Source: Endomychus coccineus
Taxonomy: Eukaryota > Arthropoda > Insecta > Coleoptera > Endomychidae
Assembly (NCBI GenBank): GCA_958510875.1
Contig: OY294067.1
Location: 200,014,524-200,078,523 of the forward strand
Direction of reading: 5' to 3'
DNA: 64,000 bases
Shown: one piece after another, positions 22,801 to 38,369 of the stretch
How the letters are laid out: each line of letters starts with the position of its first letter
Numbering within the stretch: position 1 is the first letter of the stretch
Made by a program: the position numbers and the translations under genes
Notes under the pieces: model-generated
What the model saw: only the letters and a program-made list of their open reading frames with translations
The model's database searches: none
What the model was told of the DNA's origin: nothing

Positions 22801-25800
22801 ACTTCCGTGAGCAGAAGTGTGCAAGGCTGAAGTCCGACAAGCTCCTGTCGGTACCAAAACCATAAAGTAACATAGAGACGTCTACTTTCAAGTTACTTCA
22901 GCTTCAAAGTTTTGAAACATTTATTTCTGGAATACCATCGTCCTTACTTGGAAATGATATTTAATGCCAAGGTCTACATACTTTACAAGCTTTTAGAATA
23001 TTTATCATCCCATTCGGACGGTAATAGTGTCCTGATAGTAGTACGATAAATTATTTATAGCTTCGAGTGCATTAAAATATTTCCCCAGTGACTACACACA
23101 TAGATATGATTCGTTCTAGAAACATTTGTACGGTCCAGAACAATGTTGTTCAGACATGGATATATACATGCTCCTAATTGAATTTAATAATTAAATAGGA
23201 GAATGATATATGACGTGAAGTCATATAATCTGAATACGAGAGAATAACAGTAAAACAGAAATATGTTCTGCTTTGTGTCTCATGCAAAATTATTTCCTAA
23301 CTGAAAGAAACTTTTTGGAAAATTGAACGTATAAATACCAATTCTGACAACTGATAAATTTTTGCCAATGACTCAAAGTTGAGAATGAGGAATGATAGAA
23401 TAACATGAGTGCATGGATTAAATATAAATACACTGGAATCAATACTTATCATTTCCAATACTTTACAATTTACTAGGTTTGCATGAATCTTCGCGAAGTT
23501 GGGGAAATACATTCTTACAAGTCATAGAACAAGAATAGGAATTCAGGACTTTGATGATTCTACGCATTCCAGATATCATTAAATACATAACGAAAATTTT
23601 TGTAGCATTATCGGTGCGTGCAGCAGAATCTAATTTGGACGAATACCGACAGAAGCAGCTTCACCAAAATTATGCCCAAAAAAAATTCCAGATAGGATAA
23701 GCACCTAGATATTAGCTTAAAATTACTCAACTCGAACTTCTCCATATCTTAAAACTGATACCTATCAATGCGTTCAAAGCAAATTCTTTGCAATTCCTAC
23801 ATTCAAAATGATTACCAATACAACGTTCTCCATGTTTTGCTCTGAAACATCAACCATGTTCATCAATTTCAAAATTTGAAAACAGTGATACTCACTCCTC
23901 AATTTTGTGCATGTAGTTATTGTAAGCTTTACTATAATTGATCCACTGATTTCACATCATTTCTTCAGAACCTGTAAAAGTTCATTATTCCAGAAACAAT
24001 CACATTATCTAAATGTGAAAGAAATCTAAATATTTATTGTTCCATTTCATTTTAGTTTGTGTTTTTATTTTTGATGCACTTGAACCAATTCAACGAAAAA
24101 TATAAGTTCTGGAAGACTTCGTGTATATCCACATTTTTACAGAATGTTGTACATGTGGTAATTAGGAGTGTTTGGAAGCTCCTTCTCTGTCAACATATCA
24201 AAATTTGCATGTTAAAATGATCATTCTTGTTCCGAAATAAGTAATCTACTTCGGATTTGATATACTATACAAAAAAGTTGTGAGGTGGTCAGATCCATCG
24301 ATATTTAATTCTGAGTGTGTCAACTAACTTTTTTGTAATTTTACTATAGTGATCAATTTTATGGCTTATTGGTTTCAATCCTCGCTGAAAACTATTTCTG
24401 GGCATCCTCGAAGTCAAATTCCATATGCATATTCTGAAACAGCTCAAACGATTAGTAGTTGATGATTTCAATATTGAATTCGTTCTTTGCTTAAGAGTTC
24501 ATGCTCTGTGTTTTGGTGTATTTAGCGACCCTTATAGTATTCAAATCTAAAAGTCAAAGCTGAGTGAAGATAAGCAACAAAGCAAACGTTGTTCAATCTT
24601 GTATATTTTCTTGTTCGCAGCTGACATGAAAATGATTCCCTTACCTGATGATATTGATGAATCTATAATTAGTCAATCCTTAACGAGTTAATCATTGTTG
24701 TGCAGTATCAATATTGAATAAGATTATCTTTCAACATTTCCAGCATTGTGACGTGACATGGAATTTTAACATCTTCAACAAGAGCACATCTCAGAATAGA
24801 TGCTCTTCATACTTTATTTCGATTTTAAATAATGTTCCAAATACCTCATCTAAATTTTCCGCATGGGATTGGAGCTTACACTAAGTGCAAAGCTGAACAG
24901 ACACGTATAATACTAGGAACAACTTATCATACAGCTCTAAAAGCAACGCTAAAAATACAGGACAGGAAATGCTCTGCTCACATTTACTTCCGGTTTGGTT
25001 CGACAGGATATGAATATGCTGGAACTCGCATGAGATATCAGTATATTACATTTTCACATCAAATATTAGTCCTTTGTCATGTTCTGGAAAAGCTGTTTTG
25101 TTGTGATTTCAGGGGACAATAATTCATCCTGTTTGTTCCGATCGATTCATTAGTTTAATTGAAAAGTTCAGATAAAATCACATCAATCATGTAGGTATTG
25201 TATACAATGCGATATCATCACCAATTTTGTGTGCGTACTTGGGCGCGCTTGTGTGTGTATGTATGTTTTTTTGTTTGTGTTTGTATGATATGTGTGTGTA
25301 TGTGTGTGTAGGTGTGTATGTGTGTATATGGGTGTTTCTTTTCTTTTTTCACAACGGTAGGGGAAATCCTCGAACGACGCCGAGGAGCCCGTACTCCCCA
25401 GTGTGTGGGATTTTCAACCACTAAAACCACCTCCCGCCACTGTTAATTCCTCCGTGGGACCACCGTTGGGCATCACCCTACGGAGATATTATTTTGAAAT
25501 TATACAATTCCAAATATATATGTAGAAATGAAATTGTAATCATAGAATAACTAATTTATAAAATAATCATAGATATTCAGAATTGTATAATCTCAGAGAA
25601 ATGTCTTATGTTTAACTAGATTCTATCCATTTCAAATTGATAATTACCCATACATTAGTCTTTCACACAAAACCGATCCAATGTTTTCTGAAGTTTTAAT
25701 TGAATCTTAAAAACACAAGTCGGCTGTAGAGCATTTAATTAATCGAAATCATCTATTCTTCTCTAAATTACATGTAAACACTAATTAACAAAAAGCTGCG

Positions 25801-28800
25801 GAAGAACTTGGTCTCAGATTTCACATCAGTCGAGAAGGCCGACTAGAGGGCAACCTCGAGTTTCAACCTCCTCGCCTGAAAGCCCAGATAAATGCCGCGG
25901 AGCAAATGCTCAGGCGGCATGTTGACAAGCCGATACACGGTGTTTTCTACCAAAACATCAAAACGCTCGGCTTGTCAACCAGACTGACCTTCGGCTACTC
26001 AAGGTCAGCCGGGCTTAAATCCGAGACCGCATCTTGCGGAGATGGCGTAATCAATACCTTGGTATATCGCCGCAACGTGATTAGTGTGCAGGTTCCTGAT
26101 GTCAGCAGCTTCATGTATGCATGTCCGGCAAAAGCGGCCTCGGCGTACACCCATTGCCATAATGTAGCCCTAAGTGTGCTGAATTACCATCTACGGCACT
26201 CGTACGGAATAGACCAAGAGCTGGTGATGTCTTACATGGCTGAAGAAATTGAGTCCGTTGTCGGAAACGATAAATGCCAGATCTACTGGAATTACCCGTT
26301 TCCGACCATCAGCAAAACTATGTATGTCATCGAATTTTCTGCTCCGGCACAGAAGAACATAGTCTTGACAGATAAGGAAAAATGTACAAAGTATCAAGAT
26401 CTCCTGTTCGAGCTCAGCACGTTATACCCAGGCCACAAGTTCGTATTAGTTGTTCTGATCATCGGTGTTTTGGGCGGAATTCGGTCTTCCCTGCATTCGA
26501 ACTTGAAGATCATTCCGGCCTATAAGAACTCGGTGCAGATTTTGATAGACCGGCTGCAGAAGGCAGTCATTCTGGGTTCAATAAGAATACTTAGGGCACA
26601 TGATTTGGGAACCTGAAGCTACTTACCGACCACGAAGGAGGAGTAGCTTCGGTTAACTGACTTTTGGATTTTTTGGCGCGAGTGCTGCGATGTCGTAGGA
26701 GCTCGCAGCAGCTCCGACCAGATTTAAATGTGAAAAAAAAGTGTATATTGAACCAAAGCTACTCCTCCCCACAGATCGGTAGGGAGCTTTGGTTCCCAAA
26801 AATTGATCCAGTCTTGCTTTGTTTATCGAGGAGGACAACGTCAGGCTTATTTGCTTGTATCGCCCTGACGTTTGGGAACTGGTAATTCTAGTAGATCTGG
26901 CATTTTTCATTCCCAACAACGGACTCAATATTTCCTGGCATGTAAAGTAGAAACGGCTCTTGGTCTATTCCCTAAGAGTACCTTAGATGGTGATGCAACA
27001 GTGGAAGATCCTGATAGCAGGTGGTAAAGCGTCTCAGGCACCTTCCGACATGCGCTCCAGCTGATAGCAGGAACCTGCATACCCGTCACGTTGCGGCAAT
27101 AGGCCATGGTGTTGGTAACGCCATCTTGGCAGGCTGCGGTAAAATCCGCTATTTAAGATGTAAACCCGGTTGAACATAGGTAGCCGAAGGTCAGCCTTGT
27201 TGACAAGAGGGGCGTTTCGATGTTTCTATAGAAAACACCGTGTATAGGCTTATCAACATGCTGCTTGAGCAAAATAAATTGCTACGCAATATTCACTTGG
27301 GCTTTCAGGCGAGAAAGTTGTAACTCGAAGACTAGCTGGTCTGTTCGACTGAGGTGAAGTTCTTCCGCAGCTATTTGTGCTGTCTCAACTGAAGATGCCT
27401 CACTTTGGCCAATTTGTGACTTTCGAAGAGACACAGGAGGGGATCCGACCTCCTAAGAATTTTACACGCTATACTCAGAACCACACTTCGATGCAGACCC
27501 TCCAGACTAAGAAGTTGCCAGTTCCCTGGTGAAGTGGGAGATAAATTCGGAAATTGGACGACCTATGAAGCAAACTGCGATGGATATGCATCATTTTCCG
27601 TGTTTCTTTTACCGTCCATTCCACCACTCCAAAAGAGTAGTGCAGGACTGGAACGGCAAGCATATTTGTTGCAAACGCCTTGTTCTCACCAAATCTTTTG
27701 TAAAAGGTTCCTGTACTTGCCGAAGAGAGGCACTTTTACATAGAAAGCGTAATAATTAGGACGCTGCTCAATACCCAGGTATCCAATAGGTCCTTCCATC
27801 ATGAAGATCCCCAAAGATGAGTCCGTAGGCTAGCGGCTAATTTTCGAGAACTCGAATTTTTTAGGTTTTATACACACTTCACAAAACAAGTCTCCTAGTA
27901 CCTAAGGTACATGTGCTTTTAGATCAATCGGAAACTCGGAAATTATGAATTTTTTGAAGTTAATGTGAAAATTGTTTATCTTGATCCAAATATATTTGTT
28001 TTAACAAATTGTTGTCAATTTATTATTCACAACAAATTTATGGGTCGAACTATCGGATAAATTTCCACCGGATATTGATGTAATCTTACAGACCTTCCTG
28101 ATTCTTCAACAATATAAAACCGTGTGAACCTATTTTATTTGAGGGAAAAATTTAAATTTTCGTGTGCCCTGGAAAAACATTGATATTTCAGAAAATATGC
28201 GTATTCGTAAAGAACTAAAGCTAACATAATTTTTATGACATGAATTTTTTCACATTTTTAGCAAATTTATTTTCAGATATTTTCCATTTTAAACAATCTA
28301 TCTCGTTTTGAGTTATCCATGCATAACTCGGAAAATGTGCGTTTTGAAACAAACATTTTATAACATGAACGTTTTTTTTTTATACTACATGATGATCCAA
28401 TTAATCTTAAACCTATCGAATAACCGGTTTTGAAATTTTCCTTAGCTCATGGTTGTTTTTGCCGGCTATCACTCGGAAAATATGTATCTTCCAAGGACAA
28501 GTTTAGTTAAATAAGTTCCACATTTTGATCCCAAGAACCTAAAACTACCTTTTGTTTTTGTTTTTAAGCGATTTTGAGGAAATGAAACAATTTAAAATTT
28601 TTTCATTGCTCATATCAAATTATTTGCAGATAGAAACAAGAAATTTTACTTTGTTACATATCAAAATTTGAATTGCTGCTAAAGAATTATGATGCCTTGA
28701 TAACGTAAAATTTCACATAATCCTCTTGTTCCTAGTATACCTCCGCATTAAAATTTCCTTATCACAATATTAACTCTATAATACAACTTCAATTGTACTA

Positions 28801-31800
28801 TTCTAACAATGTATTTCCCCAACCGCAACCCCATTTCTTACCTGTGTCTTATATAAGTACCATGAATAATCAAGATTATTCATACATTAGTATCGTATGA
28901 AGATTACACGCTAGTGTCGAAACTATAGTCACGATTTGTTTCAATAATATATTTGATAAGAAACAAAGTGATTTATCTTATTATATCAATATGTGACATA
29001 TCATTTTATTTAAAGGAAACTTGATTGCAATTTAGAACTTAACAGTTCATTATCAAAACATGTAGTTGTATCTTTGATAATTAACTGTTAATTTAAAAGT
29101 GGAATTAACTTTCTTTTAAATAAAGCGATTTTCAACAAAGTAAAAGTTCTTGTTTTTGTTTAAAATGAAATATCACAAACTAACGGACAGTTCCATTCAA
29201 ATACTGTAATTTTTCTTACCTTTTGTGGTTTGACCCCAAAGAATAGATTGGTAGAACTTCGGGGTCAATTGAATCTTCTTTCCCACTTTTGCGATACAAA
29301 ATCTTACTTTCCCATGCTATAAGAGCATAATCATTGTAGTAAACTACTGGATACTGACAAATGATATTGTGATGTGAGCTGCGCAAACGATATGTATTAT
29401 AGAGATTTTAGCTCTGTCCAGTGAACCATAGTCATTATCAAGTCAAATAGACAATTGAAATCAAACCCCGTTGAATTGCAGATTGAAGGAAGTGGGTGTC
29501 TCCACGCTATTGAACAGATGCAACATCCAATTAAAGGAATTTTGCACCCGAATCGGAAATCATTTATACCGCAACTTCGCCAGATTGAAATATTGATTAG
29601 GCATAATTAGCCTCCAATCAGAATTTATTAAAGTCTGTCGATATTGAAAACCATATTAACTACCGTTCCATGTCATAATTCTAGAAAAAGGTGTGTTGAA
29701 TTATAGCAGATATTATTACTTTTATCGAATATAATAATTTATAATATATTACATGTATAAATGTCACAAAATTCTACTCACCAATAATATAGTTTCCGAT
29801 ATAATAGGCTATCTTCAGTTGCACATTAGGTTGAAGAACGGAAGACTCAACTGAGTAATTTCATCTCAGTTTTACCAGTTAATCATTGATAAGGTTATTC
29901 TAGTCCAGATCGATCAGTGACGCAAAAACTTATAGTCTCAGACTGCTGTTTCGCTCTTATTAAAGCAACGTTACTGAAGGATCTCTGTTGAACGTAGGCA
30001 TAACCGGTCTACAACGTGGTTAAAAGAGTATCTGTGGATAGATGCCCCACTAAGAAATCAAGCAATGTATCACATTGACGGATTTCTCGAACTTAACAAA
30101 AGTTACGGGGAATGTAAGAGTACTGTGCCCCAGATGGCGACACCAAACCAAACCAATGTAAAAGAATTAGAAACAAATGAATATATGAATATACTCATTT
30201 ATCTCATGTTAGCTTTAGCTAGATAACAATGACAAGGTATTTTTAGTCTAGATCGATCAGTAACAACACCAAGTTCCAGACAGCTGTTTTGTACTTCTCA
30301 TTTGTAACGTTACTGAAGTATCGCTATAGAGAAAGCGGTTTGCACAAGAAATTATCAATTTTATGAAGTTCTCATTTTTATGTTCTCAATATACGTTATA
30401 CCGATACTTTTCTTTGCTTCACGAATTACATATTTATTATTATCAGTTACTGTATTTTGATGTCGAGTTGTTTCTGAAATAATTTTTGAATCTCTCTTAA
30501 TTGACTCTAATTGGAGGAGATATTCTGCAAGACGTTTGTTGTCGTGATGTAAAATGTTGAGAGCAAAAAAAAATATCTACACTTTCACTAAGGCTCGCCG
30601 TTTTGCATTTCACACAACCGTATGATTCATATGACATAAACTCAGAATTATTATTGATCGTTCAGTAAGATGCAACTATAGGTTTATCCCTTGGTAAGAC
30701 ATGAAAGAGTGAAATTCCTTCCGAAAAGACAGTGATGTGATATCCCTCATATCTCATTCCCCCATTTCAATGTTTTACCAAACGATAAGCTTTTAGTTTC
30801 CGCTAATACTCACAAATACTATGAAGTCATTATACTGTACTAATATAACTCACATTATCAGTCATTTTCTGAATATATCTCATGTTACTACTTTCTTCAA
30901 CCCGGATTGCTTGAATGAGCTATACTCATTAGCCAATAATTGTTCCTGACTATTTGATGAATTCCGCATGTGATAATACCCCAGTTAGAGTATTTATTTT
31001 ATTATCACTCGCATTCTTTTCAAGCGAGTCGTGCATGTGTTAGTTACGTCCCGTTACTGATTCATTATCCAATTAGAGAAACACCAACATATATGCATCA
31101 TCCACTAGCCAAGTTTTTCAATATGGCCATTGAGTCTACTGTATCCGGTCTTAAATTCAGTTATGTTTATTATTTGGACCTGCTTCCCCTTATGCATTCA
31201 AGACATCATTTTCCCTAAATTTATCTAGAAGGATCTTGGACTATCTATGCCCCGGAAGAGGACACCAGTATTTACTGCTGACTTATTCTTCTTCTGTTTT
31301 GGAAATTTATTCTACGATGTGCGATCCAATGCCAAAGAAAGGCCCCGGTCGCATTAGTGACGTTGGAGCTGCGTGCAAGGGCGTCCACCTGTTCATTTCC
31401 CTTAATTCCTGTATCTTCTGGGATCAGGTGGTGATTCTGTTTTACACCCCTGAACTATTGAGTTTGCTTTTGTATTTGAGAACCAACCCTGATCTTATGA
31501 GGCTTGCGCTTATCTCTTCAATGTCTCCTGCACTATACATCCTTCATTTTCTATCCTTTATCTAGATTGATATGAAAGATACTGTTGTATTTAGTCATGG
31601 GCTCCAATCTTTTGGTTCTGAGCCCAGACTCCGGCTGATATCTTCTATAGTTCTGGCCATCGGTAAACCGACAGATGTCTCATTTGTTAACAAGGTGATA
31701 TTTTCCCTGTCTCGAGTTTTTTTTCCTGAGGTGGATTTGCAATTTTCGTATAGCATGTACCTTGTCTATGTTGCTCCTCGATGATATTAGTATTGAGTGC

Positions 31801-34800
31801 TTCAACTCAAGTTCATGTCTTTCCACCGAAGTTTTATGCCATTCTTCGTTGCTCATGTTAAGCATAGTCTTTTTTTTCAGTCGCCTTTAGAGCTATGTGT
31901 AGCGGGGGTAGTCCTAGTTTCTTATCCTTTCCATATGGGTGGTAAGTGTCACCATCATGGTATATATCCAGAGCAGCATCTTGGGTGAGCTACCTCCTGT
32001 TCTACCTGTGATCCTGCTGCACACCATTAGGGCTCGTGTCGCCATCATACACATTTTTCGAGAGCTGGCGGATGATGATTTTATCTAGACCTAGAATCTT
32101 TTCTAGATGTTTGACCTCATTCTTCAGCACCTTCGCTATTCCATTCAGCTCAAATAACTTCATGTGATCCATCCTCGTCTTCCTGTATTATAGTGTGTTT
32201 CACTATTGTAGTTTTATTAGGGTTATTTCATAGTCTCGCCAATTTGTCTGTGTCATTAAGGCATTCCTTGATGATATGAAGTAGAGTGCTCTAAATTTTG
32301 CCTTTAGTGATTGAGACTATATCATCTTTTTATCCTTAGCGAAGAATACCTTTGAGAGAATATCAACCACTACCATGTATTCACAGTAGCAGCTGACAGC
32401 CAAAATGAATTCCATAGAGTTTCTACTTGTTAGTGTCAGTTCTTCCTGTTCAATATATTTGGAAATGGATCAATAAATAATCAACTGAAGAGTTCCTTCA
32501 ATCAGTGGAGTCACTTTCAGTTACTTTATCAGTATTATTGTACCTTGAAGTTGTACCTAGGTGTCTGTCACTGTATGTTTTACTAATTATAAACATCTGT
32601 CTGATTAGACTTGCTCGAGATTACTCTAAAGTTTATTCGTTCTAATGTGTACTCCTCCAATTATAAAGCATTTCCAACAAGCTTCACAAACCTTCATGAA
32701 TTTATGCCTCAGCCGCCTCCTGAAAGCACTTACTACTTCACTTAAGCAACAAGTGTAGGATGATCGAATTTGTTAATTCCATCCACTAGGAATATAAGAA
32801 TGTTACGGATACGTATATGCTTAATAAAAGTTCGTTCTTCAAAGGTATAGCATTTTATATAATTTGAAGTACAAGTACCAGCTGAACTTAATTTCCTGGA
32901 CCCTTTGATTACATTGTTACACGAATAGATACAGCAATTTTAATTTTCCGATCACAACACAAAATCCGATATTTCATAAAATAATTAGTTATTTATAACG
33001 ATCAACGGTAGTTAAATAAGTATAGAAAGTTTTCTATATGATAGTTCAACTATTTATTACAATATCAGCTGCGTTCTATTCCAAGCTATAATGAACAGTT
33101 ATATCACAATTCTAACCTCAAAAATCAGTAGTTGAATAATTATAGGTTTTCCGTATGACAGTTCAACTGAGTTCAACTAATTATCAGAATATCGGCTGTG
33201 TTCTATTTCAAGTTAAAATGAACTGTCGTACCACACTCCTGACCTCAAAAAAATAATGGTGATAGAGAAAACCTTGAAGAAATTAAAATAAAAAAATTTC
33301 AATTTGTTCAATAATCAGCTCAGAGAATTGTTTACATTACACTTACTGTTTGTGATGAGAATATTATTCGATTATTTTATACACCAGAAATTTACAATAA
33401 TTTCACATTACTTCAATGATAATTTCATTGCAAATATATGTGTTTATTTACATTCATTCTAACAGAAAACTAATTTTTATGATTTGTTTCTTTATTAACG
33501 TATCTGATTCTTTAAGTTATAACATTCGACCCTTCTATTTTATGATACTTCATTTTATACAACTAATTCATTTCACAGAGTAACAAGGAATATATAAAAT
33601 AACTACAGTAGGTACCATATAACCAAACGATTCCGTAATTTTTTCAGTGGTATTTTATGAAATGACTAGCTATTCCATGACATACCGGAAGTATATGCTT
33701 CAACGGTAACACGTACAAGCCATATTGAACACCGAAACATTCCAATTATTCGAAGATCATGTGCTTCTTGGCGTATTTAAACATGTATCACTTATCAAAA
33801 CCCACTAAATGCCAACCCTATATCATTGGGAATTCTGGATGAATAATTTTGCCTCTCCATAATTCTACACAAGCATGATAAATTATTTGATTTTTACAGA
33901 ATACGCTCATACAAAAAACTATCCTCAACTCCACTAGAAATTTTAAGAGGATGTGTATTGGAAATGTAGAAACAAGCATCATATAAATCAATAAAACTTT
34001 GTTTCTGAAATAACATAATATTAGAATGTGTATCAAATTCACATCCGTCTCTCTGCCCACAAAGAAGTGCACTTGGGTAATCTAGGGAAATATGACTGGA
34101 AGTGCTTAATCTTCTATCTCTCATTCCAACTTATATCAAAATACGAAACATATTTGAGAAGTTTCAGCAACAAACCCTATATATCAAAGTGCAGAACTAG
34201 CGTTATCTGGAGCGGGTTGAGGGTACGTATTGCCGTCGCCAAGGGAGAAATTACTTGAGTGTCCGGATCATACGTAGTGGAAACAGCTCACAAGAGTTTC
34301 ACATAACCTATGACATAACAAGTCTATATTGCCTCTCTGGGACTTGCTTGCTGGAGATAACGACAATTATGTCGTAAAAAATAATAATATTATTGACTCG
34401 TTCAGTCTGAAGCAATTTATAGTATCCAGTGATGAGTAAGTAACCTCACGGATAGGAATTACATTACAAAAGCGTTTCGTTTTTTAATCATTTCATTAAG
34501 CAGTAGCAAATTTTCATATTGATCCATCACTATTTTCACAGTTTCTCTTTTAATGGGATTAAGAAATTAAATCGACCAGATAATATCACAAGACCATAAT
34601 ATAATGAATAATTCAATTCAGCCTTAGCGTAGTTAACAATTATTAGAATGATAGATATACTCCGAACACCAATATATTATTCAAAATATTAGATCAAAGA
34701 TATAGTGAATATTTCCATCAAAATCGCATGGTGATTCTTATTGAAACAGTATAACGTCTACTTGAAAATCCCTCTAACACATAACTTTCTCTTCATTATA

Positions 34801-37800
34801 TTCAAGTGTAATACACTGAAAGAGTTCAAACTGTGGATACACCTTAACACTAATAAGTACAGAACAAACACGCTGATCCACTGAAAATACTATTGAAGTA
34901 ATAAGGATCTGTCAGCTACCAAGTAGCCATCTTCAGAGTTATCAAAATGTGCCTATTTGAATACTATTTAGAATTAGTAGTATATATAAAAGATAAGCCT
35001 CAGCTAGACATACATCTGAATCGATTAAATTTCTTTTTCGCTTATACAATTTCATCCCTTTTAAATTACCTTGATATTTGTGATTACTGTGTTTCAGGAG
35101 TGATACACTTTCTTGGTGTGGTGTGACCTGTGTTTAGAATACGTTCGGTGCTAACGCAATATTTTTCTTTATGGGGGTGGTATGTTCTTCATACAGAGTT
35201 TGAACACAGCATTTTGCAAAATCGATTCTGTAAATCCCGGATTTGTTGAAGTCGGAAACTGTATCAAAGGTGCCCAAACAGTTTATTGGCTTGTTCTTGC
35301 CATAAACGGATTGTATTGCAGATTAAGAAAACAAATAATTCAATCTATTAATTAATGAAGGACGATGAGTGAAACTTTCAAATTTTATTGAACTATTTGA
35401 AGTTAGTGAATCCAATTTTCTTAATTAGGTTCTTTTTCATAAGTTAAGTTGTTGATCAAAGATTTCTCGCAGGTGACGCTATTTGCTCAACTTAATTTCA
35501 TTGGCTCAAAGGAACGTTTGATAATATATGAACAAGACTATATAAAGAAGCTATTTTATAATTGGTAGGCTTAACCAAAGCCGTAACAATAAAAACCAAT
35601 TTGTATTATTGAGAACTAAGTCGGATGTATCATATTAGGTGTTTCAAGAATAATTTCAAGATATGGAACGATAACTAATGCATCTGTAGGCATTGTTAGG
35701 TAAAATCAATTCTACGACTTCTACAATGTGATGTATCTAAACTGAAACATTATATTGTGTATTCATTATCTGATTTCTGTTATGCATCATTAGTTCAACA
35801 TACCTAAACCTCTATCGATGTTCCTGTCGGAATACGAGTACCTACACATATCCAAATATTGAAAAGTCGACACTTAATGAATATAAATGAATCGTTAAAC
35901 CCTTAGCCATACTGATATTGTTAGATCTTATCTGTGAATTATATTATGAAACTCATACTTTATCTTCAGAATTTTACATTCTACCTCAATTCAAGAGCTA
36001 TTAAGTTGTGCATAGACAATGAGCATATGCATTGAAGGTTCAGTCAAGAAGGAGAATACTATTAATTTTTTTAACTTACAAAAATGAGTTTTACATCAAA
36101 GATTCTTGGGTTTTCAAGGAACTCATTAACAAAATTACGATACCAAAAAACTATATCTTAGTATCACTAGATGTCACATCTTTATATACAAATATCCCTC
36201 TAGAATTAGCTGAACAAATAATTCAAGATAAATGGGATGGAATAAAACTATATACAAATTTATCTTTGAATGAGTTCTTAACAGCTATAGAATATACATT
36301 CACAGCTAATTTTTTACAATATAAAGATGATTGTTATAAACAATTAGATGGTTGTGCAATGGGCTCTCCAATATCAAGTATCATAGCACAAATAGTAATG
36401 GAATTCCTTGAAGAAAAAGTAGTATCTCAACTAAATTATAATATAGCCTTCTTCAAAAGATATGATGATGATTGTATTGCTGCAAATGTAATGAATTTTT
36501 GAATTCTTTCAATTCCTTTCACTATAAGTTACAAATTCACGATCGAAATAAAAAATAATGATGAAACACATTTTTTAGATTTAATTTTAGTAAGAAAATC
36601 AAATGATAGCAAAATTCTAACAAAAAGGTATGCCAAACCAACTTGGTCAGGAAGGTATACTAATTTCAATTCTAATATACCTAAAAATATAAGAAAAATG
36701 TTATTATAAATCTGATAGATAGAGCTATTCGACTAAGTTCTCCTGAACTGAGAACTACGTCTATTACAAAAACAAAAGAAACTTTAATAAAAAATGGTTA
36801 TCCCATTGATTTAGTCAATTCCATAACTGAAGACAAAATTCATAAATTTTATAACTTATCTGGTGAAATCAATACCAATAATGAGAAATCAAATGATAAG
36901 CATTACATATCACTACCATATATTAATGGTCTTTCAGAAAAAATTTGTAATATAGTGAAACCTTATGACCTACATATATGTCATAAGAGTTATTTAAATC
37001 AAAAAAGTCTCTTTACTAAATTAACAAGCAGCGCACCTTTCAAAAAAATAACCCATACTGTTGATTCCATCCCTTGCAAATATTGCGAAACGGTATACAT
37101 TGGCCAATCTTCACAATACCTCGAAAAAAGATTAAATGGGCACAAATATACCAAAAATTCATCAACTGCGTTCATTAAACATGTAAAAGACACTAACCAT
37201 ACATTCGACTGCAACAATACAAAAATTTTAAATATTGAAACAAACGACAACAAAAGTTTGATATTGGAATGTATTCAAATTAAAAAGAACAATTGTGTAA
37301 ATGACAAAATAGATTCCAATCTTTCAAATCTTTACAATTATCTAATTCAAACTTAACAAAATTTTATTAGTTTGAAGTGCCACTTTCCACTTGTTTATTT
37401 AAAATTCAACCTAAAAGATAACGTATTATTTAACTATGACACAATTTTGAGGTTAAATTCCATAGAATTATCTTAAACTTGAATATTTGGTTATGATAAG
37501 AGTGTTTATCATAGAATAACTAATTCATACAATAATCATAGATATTTATAATTGTACAATCTTATGATGTCTTCTATTTAATCAAATTCAATCCATTTCA
37601 AACTGTAATTACCCATACATTACTCTTTGACACACAACCGATCCAATGTTTTTTGCAGTTTTAATTGTATCTTAAAACACAAGTCGGCTGGCTGCAGACG
37701 CATGTCATTAATCGAAATCATCTATTCTTTTCTAAATTACATGGAAACACTAATTCACATTTTGATAAAGAACATAAACATTGTCGAAACGTCAAACAGA

Positions 37801-37889
37801 ATTTTTATTTCATTTTCAGTATATATACGAACCAATATACCAAGAAAACATACAAATATTACAAATGGTTCAAGAATATCAATAAAAGA

Positions 37890-37922
<33 letters not shown>

Positions 37923-38211
37923 TATATTTGTATGTTTTCTTGTAGTATATTGGTTCGTATATATACTGAAAATAAAATAAAAATTCTGTTTGACGTTTCG
38001 ACAACGTTTATTGTCTTTATCAAAATTGTGAATAAGTGTTTCCATGTAATTTAGAAAAGAATAGATGATTTCGATTAATGAAATGCGTCTGCAGCCGACT
38101 TGTGTTTTAAGATCCAATTAAAACTGCAGAAAACATTGGGTCGGTTGAGTGTGAAAGAGTAATGTATGGCTAATTACAATTTGAAATGGATTGAATTTGA
38201 TCTAGGACAGT

Positions 38212-38286
<75 letters not shown>

Positions 38287-38334
38287 TGTTCATCAACCTT
38301 ATCTTCCTATTTTTGTTCGTAGAAGACGCGGACA

Positions 38335-38369
<35 letters not shown>

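Larger units (their letters stand above)
37676..38105. repeat. Inverted PLE pLTR pair (copy 2)
   Basis: Same head-to-head arrangement as 7570-7996, arms starting CACAAGTCGGCTG and ending with the inverse, around an AT centre (37890-37927). Confidence 0.85.
36032..38203 (+). mobile_element. Penelope-like element copy 2 (most complete)
   Basis: RT ORF from about 36056, GIY-YIG ending at 37356, 3' UTR (37357-37675), + oriented pLTR (37676 to about 37925), inverted pLTR (to 38105) and UTR in - orientation to 38203. It is 5' truncated upstream of RT motifs. The UTR/pLTR sequence is shared with copy 1 and with the fragments at 21805, 25538 and 43996. Confidence 0.85.

Noticed and set aside
25218..25430. 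65-70 residue ORFs on both strands
   Set aside because: Products of the TG microsatellite.
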